A stretch of DNA of 10,094 nucleotides from Acidobacteriota bacterium. Its GTDB lineage: Bacteria > Acidobacteriota > Terriglobia > Terriglobales > Acidobacteriaceae. Both the position numbers and the translations under genes were made by a program. The stretch spans positions 1 through 10,094 of the forward strand of contig JAJZCX010000027.1 of NCBI GenBank assembly GCA_021851625.1. The letters run 5' to 3'. The notes beneath the pieces were generated by a model. It ran no database searches. It was not told where the DNA came from and saw only the letters and a list, made by a program, of their open reading frames with translations. Within the stretch, counting starts at the first letter, position 1; each line of letters opens with the position of its first letter. Of the stretch, positions 6,920-10,094 are shown piece by piece.

Positions 6920-8029
6920 CTACAAGGACTGGTACAACTGCAAAAGTCGATCTACTTCCTTCTCAATTGTAAATTCTGCACGGAATCTCTCGCTGGCCCC
7001 CTGCGAAAGCCTATCGCGTAGGGATGAATCCTGCAAAATGGAATTGATCGCCTGCGCCAGTGCAGGTGCATCTCTTGGAGGCACGTTGATGCCGCTTTCT
7101 CCATTTTGATTGACCCACGCAACTCCAGAGCCGGGTATGGTGGTGGCAACAACGGGCTTGCCCAGACTCATGGCTTCGACTTGTGCGAGGCCAAAGGCCT
7201 CCGATCGTTCGATCGAAGGCATGCAAAATACATCGCACGCCTGAAAATAGCTGCCAAGCTGCTCTTGAGGAATTCTTCCCAGTAACTGCACTTTTCCTTG
7301 AAGATTGTTTTGCGAGATAAGAGCTTCAAACTTTTTGCGCAGTGGTCCGTCTCCACCAATTAGTACGATAGTTTTGTTGTCTAAAAAATTTGCCGATTCA
7401 ATTAAATATTCAAACCCTTTGTAGTAAATAAATCTTCCGAGTGCAAACACAATATTCTTTGAAGGAAAGCGTTCACGGATCGATGCAACAAAATCAGCAT
7501 TCCATTGCAAGGGGCGTATTCCTAGTGGGATGCTAATCGACTTGTACTGAAACCGCGTTAGATATGCTGAGCCAAGAATATAGGGTGGGGATGTCGCAAT
7601 AATTGCACTTGCGCGTTTCAGCATCCAATTTTGCAGGGGTGCATATAGTTTCAAGGCGGCCTTCTGTCTGATGATGTCACTATGCCAGTGCAGTACAATT
7701 TTTTGATGCTTCTTGGCGGCGCACAGCAGTGCCAGATTGGCCATCGGGTCTGGATGGTGAATGTGCAGGATATCGTATTGATCTGCAATTTCACACAACT
7801 TGTAAATCATCTGTGGAGTTAGGGAAACGGAGAATGCCATCCCAAGACTTCTTGTTCGGGTGATTCTATACCCGCAAACAGTATCAGAACTGTATTCATT
7901 TTTACTATTTGAGCAAAGCACATCGCATCGGACTTCCCGCCGATTGAGTTCTTCAGTGATGTCAAATAAAGCGCTTTCAATGCCGCCGACATCAGGAGGA
8001 TAAAATTTGCCAATTTGCAGGATTCTCAT
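6920..8029 (-). CDS. GT4-family glycosyltransferase (GT-B fold)
   Basis: This is a cytoplasmic or membrane-associated retaining glycosyltransferase that probably adds one sugar to a lipid-linked repeat unit; donor and acceptor cannot be told from sequence. The 369-residue product has the GT4 layout: N-terminal MRILQIGKFYPPDVGGIE with the GGIE loop at 15-18, LHWHSDI at 113-119, the domain linker ALGRFIYYKGFEYLI at about 196-210, GGDGPLRKKFE at 225-235, and the catalytic E-x7-E at E277 and E285 (EAFGLAQVE), followed by AMSLGKPVVAT. No membrane segment is evident. The ATG at 8029 overlaps the stop of the upstream glycosyltransferase as ATGA, so translation is coupled. Composition is uneven: the C-terminal third (6920 to about 7260) is about 54% GC, while the sequence just upstream is about 38%. 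A mannosyltransferase of the WbaZ/WbdA type is possible but not provable. Confidence 0.9.
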   Translation of the reverse strand: MRILQIGKFYPPDVGGIESALFDITEELNRREVRCDVLCSNSKNEYSSDTVCGYRITRTRSLGMAFSVSLTPQMIYKLCEIADQYDILHIHHPDPMANLALLCAAKKHQKIVLHWHSDIIRQKAALKLYAPLQNWMLKRASAIIATSPPYILGSAYLTRFQYKSISIPLGIRPLQWNADFVASIRERFPSKNIVFALGRFIYYKGFEYLIESANFLDNKTIVLIGGDGPLRKKFEALISQNNLQGKVQLLGRIPQEQLGSYFQACDVFCMPSIERSEAFGLAQVEAMSLGKPVVATTIPGSGVAWVNQNGESGINVPPRDAPALAQAINSILQDSSLRDRLSQGASERFRAEFTIEKEVDRLLQLYQSL

Positions 8030-9123
8030 TGTGTGCTTTTGGCAATCCGTTCAAACAATTCAATGTGTTGAGCAATGATATCGGATTTATTAAAGTACTT
8101 CAATCGATCATGCCCTTTCTGAACAAGAACATTCCTGAACTCGGTATCGCTCGATGTGCGCATCAGGCACGCTGCCAGATCGTCAACCGAATGTGGATCA
8201 AAATAGATAGCGGCGTCTGCACAAACTTCCCTGAGTGGAGGGATGTCTGATACGGCTACAGGGCATCCTCTTGCCATTGCCTCTAGAGGCGGCAGCCCAA
8301 ATCCTTCGTAAAAAGAGGGCAGGATCATTAGTGTCGCGTAGTCAAGGTAATTTATAATTTCGGTATCTGTAGCGTGTGGAAATTGGAAAATGTATTCGCA
8401 TAAATTCAATTTGCGAATAAGTGCGTCAACATAATCTGTTGAAGCTTCTTTCCCCCCGACAATAACAAGCTTATTATTTGTTAAATCCTTAATAGAATGA
8501 AATGAGTGCAGCAATGTTTCAAGATTTTTATGCTTTTTGCGATTTCCTATGTACAAGAAATACTCAAAGGGCAATATGCGCTTCGAAGAAGCAGGAGTAT
8601 TTTGAAATATCAAGTCTGGAAATTCATGGATAACACTAATTTCATTTATTTTGTAATTTAAGCGCAATAATTGTTCTCGAGTATAAGACGAAACTGCAAC
8701 AATTGATGAAGTTTGCAATATGGAACGCTTTAGGAAATACTTAAAAGCAGCCTTCGCTAGAAAGCTCCTGTCCCAGTACTGTGTCAATGGGCGGATATCG
8801 TGTATGGCAACCACTGACCGTCTTGGAATCCTCCAAGGTAAGTTAATATGCGGAAAAAAAAGTAAATCAACGCTTTTCGCAATTTGATTCAATATCTTTC
8901 CATGTTTCATGAATCCAGCAACGGAGAATTTCTCGTAATCAACGAAAATTGGTTCAATATTGGGACAAGACGTGAAATCGTTGCAAAATGCACTTTCCTT
9001 GAATCTGGGCACACAGGTGTAAACCTTGATTCCGGAATCAGATATTTCTCGCACTAGGGATTCGTAATATCTTCCGATTCCAGATCCGCCATAAAACAAA
9101 CCATCAATATATATATTCTTCAT
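8026..9123 (-). CDS. GT4-family glycosyltransferase, WlbH/MtfB-like
   Basis: A second GT-B glycosyltransferase of 365 residues. It has the N-terminal pattern GGSGIGRYYESLVREI at 12-27, typical of the O-antigen mannosyl- or rhamnosyltransferase-like GT4 subgroup, then HDIRPLTQYWD at 108-118, AVSSYTREQLL at 143-153, YIGNRKKHKNLETLL at 191-205 at the start of the donor-binding domain, LPSFYEGFGLPPLEAM at 268-283 with catalytic E273 and E281 (E-x7-E), and a C-terminal AIYFDP block at 305-310. It is expected to act on the cytoplasmic face of the inner membrane on a lipid-linked oligosaccharide. Substrate is unknown. The ATG at 9123 has only a weak purine-rich site (GTGAG) upstream. The 3' end overlaps the next glycosyltransferase by 4 bp. 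The gene is about 40% GC, well below the heptose genes, as is common for O-antigen or exopolysaccharide genes that spread by transfer. Confidence 0.9.
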   Translation of the reverse strand: MKNIYIDGLFYGGSGIGRYYESLVREISDSGIKVYTCVPRFKESAFCNDFTSCPNIEPIFVDYEKFSVAGFMKHGKILNQIAKSVDLLFFPHINLPWRIPRRSVVAIHDIRPLTQYWDRSFLAKAAFKYFLKRSILQTSSIVAVSSYTREQLLRLNYKINEISVIHEFPDLIFQNTPASSKRILPFEYFLYIGNRKKHKNLETLLHSFHSIKDLTNNKLVIVGGKEASTDYVDALIRKLNLCEYIFQFPHATDTEIINYLDYATLMILPSFYEGFGLPPLEAMARGCPVAVSDIPPLREVCADAAIYFDPHSVDDLAACLMRTSSDTEFRNVLVQKGHDRLKYFNKSDIIAQHIELFERIAKSTQ

Positions 9124-9193
9124 TGTGATCTCACTCTGTTAGCACCTCTGTTTTTAGTCGAGAAATTACCGCGTTCGTTGATGGAAAATTTTT

Positions 9194-10094
9194 TTATAAA
9201 AAAAACAGCTTATAGTGTAGGAATATGTGTGTCCCAGTTTCTTCGGATAAATAGTACGCCCCGAGTGTAAACTGAGCAAAATAAACTGCATTTACGGCGC
9301 AAGTTGTCAGCCAACGACTAAATTTATTATCGATGCTGCGAATTACGCTTGGCCATATAACAATTTGATAAATTAAAAAATAATAGGCAACCCTGGACAA
9401 ATCAGACATTGCGCTTAACAGATTCAGTAAAATAACACCATAAATAAATAGATTTATAGGGCGAATAATTTTTGAAAATTCAGCTTCACGATTGTATTTC
9501 CAGAGAATAAAAACCATTGCTATGATAAAGTACGCTGCGTCTTTCAATAGTTGTCCTGATTCTGCTAGAGATCCGGTTGTATACATGAACAAATCCACAT
9601 ATGACTGGTACTTTTGTATTAAAAACGGGTATATTGTTTTATAAATTATAGCAATCAGGAATGAAGTAGGAATTGCCATGCTTGCAACAACAGTTATCAC
9701 ATAGGTGATTCTTGCGTGTGCTTTATTGGTAATTTTTCTAGATAATAATAATACAAGCCAGTAAATCAAAGCAGAATAGTGAAATAAAATTGATAATGCT
9801 GCGTATATGGTAATGACATATTTTTTGCTTTTGAATCCATGCTTAAAGAGCAAGCTAGTTGCATAAAAAGCGATCGCGACGGATGCGCCCTGCCTGAGTT
9901 CAACGAATAAATTTAAAAAAAATCCTGGAATCAGCAAATAAAGTAATATTGGCAGATCTGCCGAATCTGTGAAGTTTATTGCCCCATTGTATAAAAAATA
10001 AAATGTGATAGCGGCATATACTGTAAATAAAATGTGGTAGCTTAAATTGAAATAATTTAAAGCCGAAGAAATAATAATAAACGACGGTTCAAAG
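9194..10094 (-). CDS. EpsG/Wzy-like polysaccharide polymerase membrane protein (5' end outside window)
   Basis: The reading frame is open from the right edge to TAA at 9194-9196, so 299 residues are visible and the start lies beyond 10094. A TTG at 9937 could serve as a start, but the frame continues upstream with family-like hydrophobic sequence (FEPSFIIISSALNYFNLSYH), so it is internal. The protein is very hydrophobic, with about eight visible predicted membrane spans separated by short basic loops. The block NLFVELRQGASVAIAFYA matches the RQG-A motif of EpsG-family proteins, which are related in role to Wzy O-antigen polymerases in the inner membrane. An alkaline pattern LFHYSALIYW follows, as in that family. 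Sequence here is very AT-rich (27-38% GC in lines counted). It is followed by 70 nt without a gene and then the glycosyltransferase genes. EpsG-like polymerase is my best call; another multi-spanning polysaccharide protein is possible. Confidence 0.75.
   Translation of the reverse strand, partial: FEPSFIIISSALNYFNLSYHILFTVYAAITFYFLYNGAINFTDSADLPILLYLLIPGFFLNLFVELRQGASVAIAFYATSLLFKHGFKSKKYVITIYAALSILFHYSALIYWLVLLLSRKITNKAHARITYVITVVASMAIPTSFLIAIIYKTIYPFLIQKYQSYVDLFMYTTGSLAESGQLLKDAAYFIIAMVFILWKYNREAEFSKIIRPINLFIYGVILLNLLSAMSDLSRVAYYFLIYQIVIWPSVIRSIDNKFSRWLTTCAVNAVYFAQFTLGAYYLSEETGTHIFLHYKLFFL

Noticed and set aside
7208..7217. 10-bp palindrome TTCGATCGAA inside the first glycosyltransferase
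   Set aside because: Short, isolated and inside a coding region, with no second copy or regulatory setting.
9189..9205. Palindromic T-run/A-run at the stop codon of the EpsG-like gene
   Set aside because: A simple homopolymer pair in very AT-rich DNA at the 3' end. It is not a G+C stem, and slippage there would change only the last few residues.
1..10094. Search for tRNA, rRNA, CRISPR repeats, transposase genes or riboswitches
   Set aside because: Nothing recognisable on either strand. Almost all sequence is coding, and the longest gap is about 86 bp.

Overview
The window is a cell-surface polysaccharide and lipopolysaccharide (LPS) locus from a Gram-negative bacterium. The Gram-negative call rests on a complete hldE-hldD pair: ADP-L-glycero-D-manno-heptose is the activated sugar for LPS inner-core heptose. 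The left two thirds are moderately GC-rich. I lean towards Acidobacteriota or another environmental phylum with similar clusters, but nothing in the DNA proves a taxon. I see no tRNA, rRNA, CRISPR array or insertion sequence.

Layout. Positions 2-2006 (+ strand) carry a dTDP-L-rhamnose operon: the 3' end of rfbB, then complete rfbA and rfbD, with overlapping or nearly abutting ends. rfbC is not in the window. From 1987 to the right edge all genes lie on the - strand, probably as one long leftward unit. In transcription order they are: an EpsG/Wzy-like membrane polymerase (cut by the right edge), two GT4 glycosyltransferases, hddA (broken), gmhA, hddC (broken), hldE and hldD. The two units converge, and rfbD and hldD overlap tail to tail by 20 bp.

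How the genes work together. GmhA turns sedoheptulose 7-phosphate into heptose 7-phosphate, which can feed two routes. The beta/ADP route (HldE, a phosphatase such as GmhB not seen here, then HldD) gives ADP-L,D-heptose for the LPS core. The alpha/GDP route (HddA, phosphatase, HddC) gives GDP-D,D-heptose for O-antigen, capsule or S-layer glycans. RfbABCD supplies dTDP-rhamnose. The two glycosyltransferases and the EpsG-like protein look like part of a repeat-unit assembly and polymerisation cluster that extends beyond the right edge.

Main observation. Both genes specific to the GDP-heptose route carry inactivating lesions: a TAA stop plus a frameshift in hddA, and a frameshift or small deletion in hddC. 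gmhA, which lies between them, and hldE/hldD beside them are intact. This looks like selective loss of one branch of a two-branch pathway, unless the lesions are sequence errors. A second observation is a sharp base-composition step (about 54% to 38% GC by hand count) near position 7260, inside the first glycosyltransferase gene, with very AT-rich sequence beyond it. Apart from these I see no unprecedented system.
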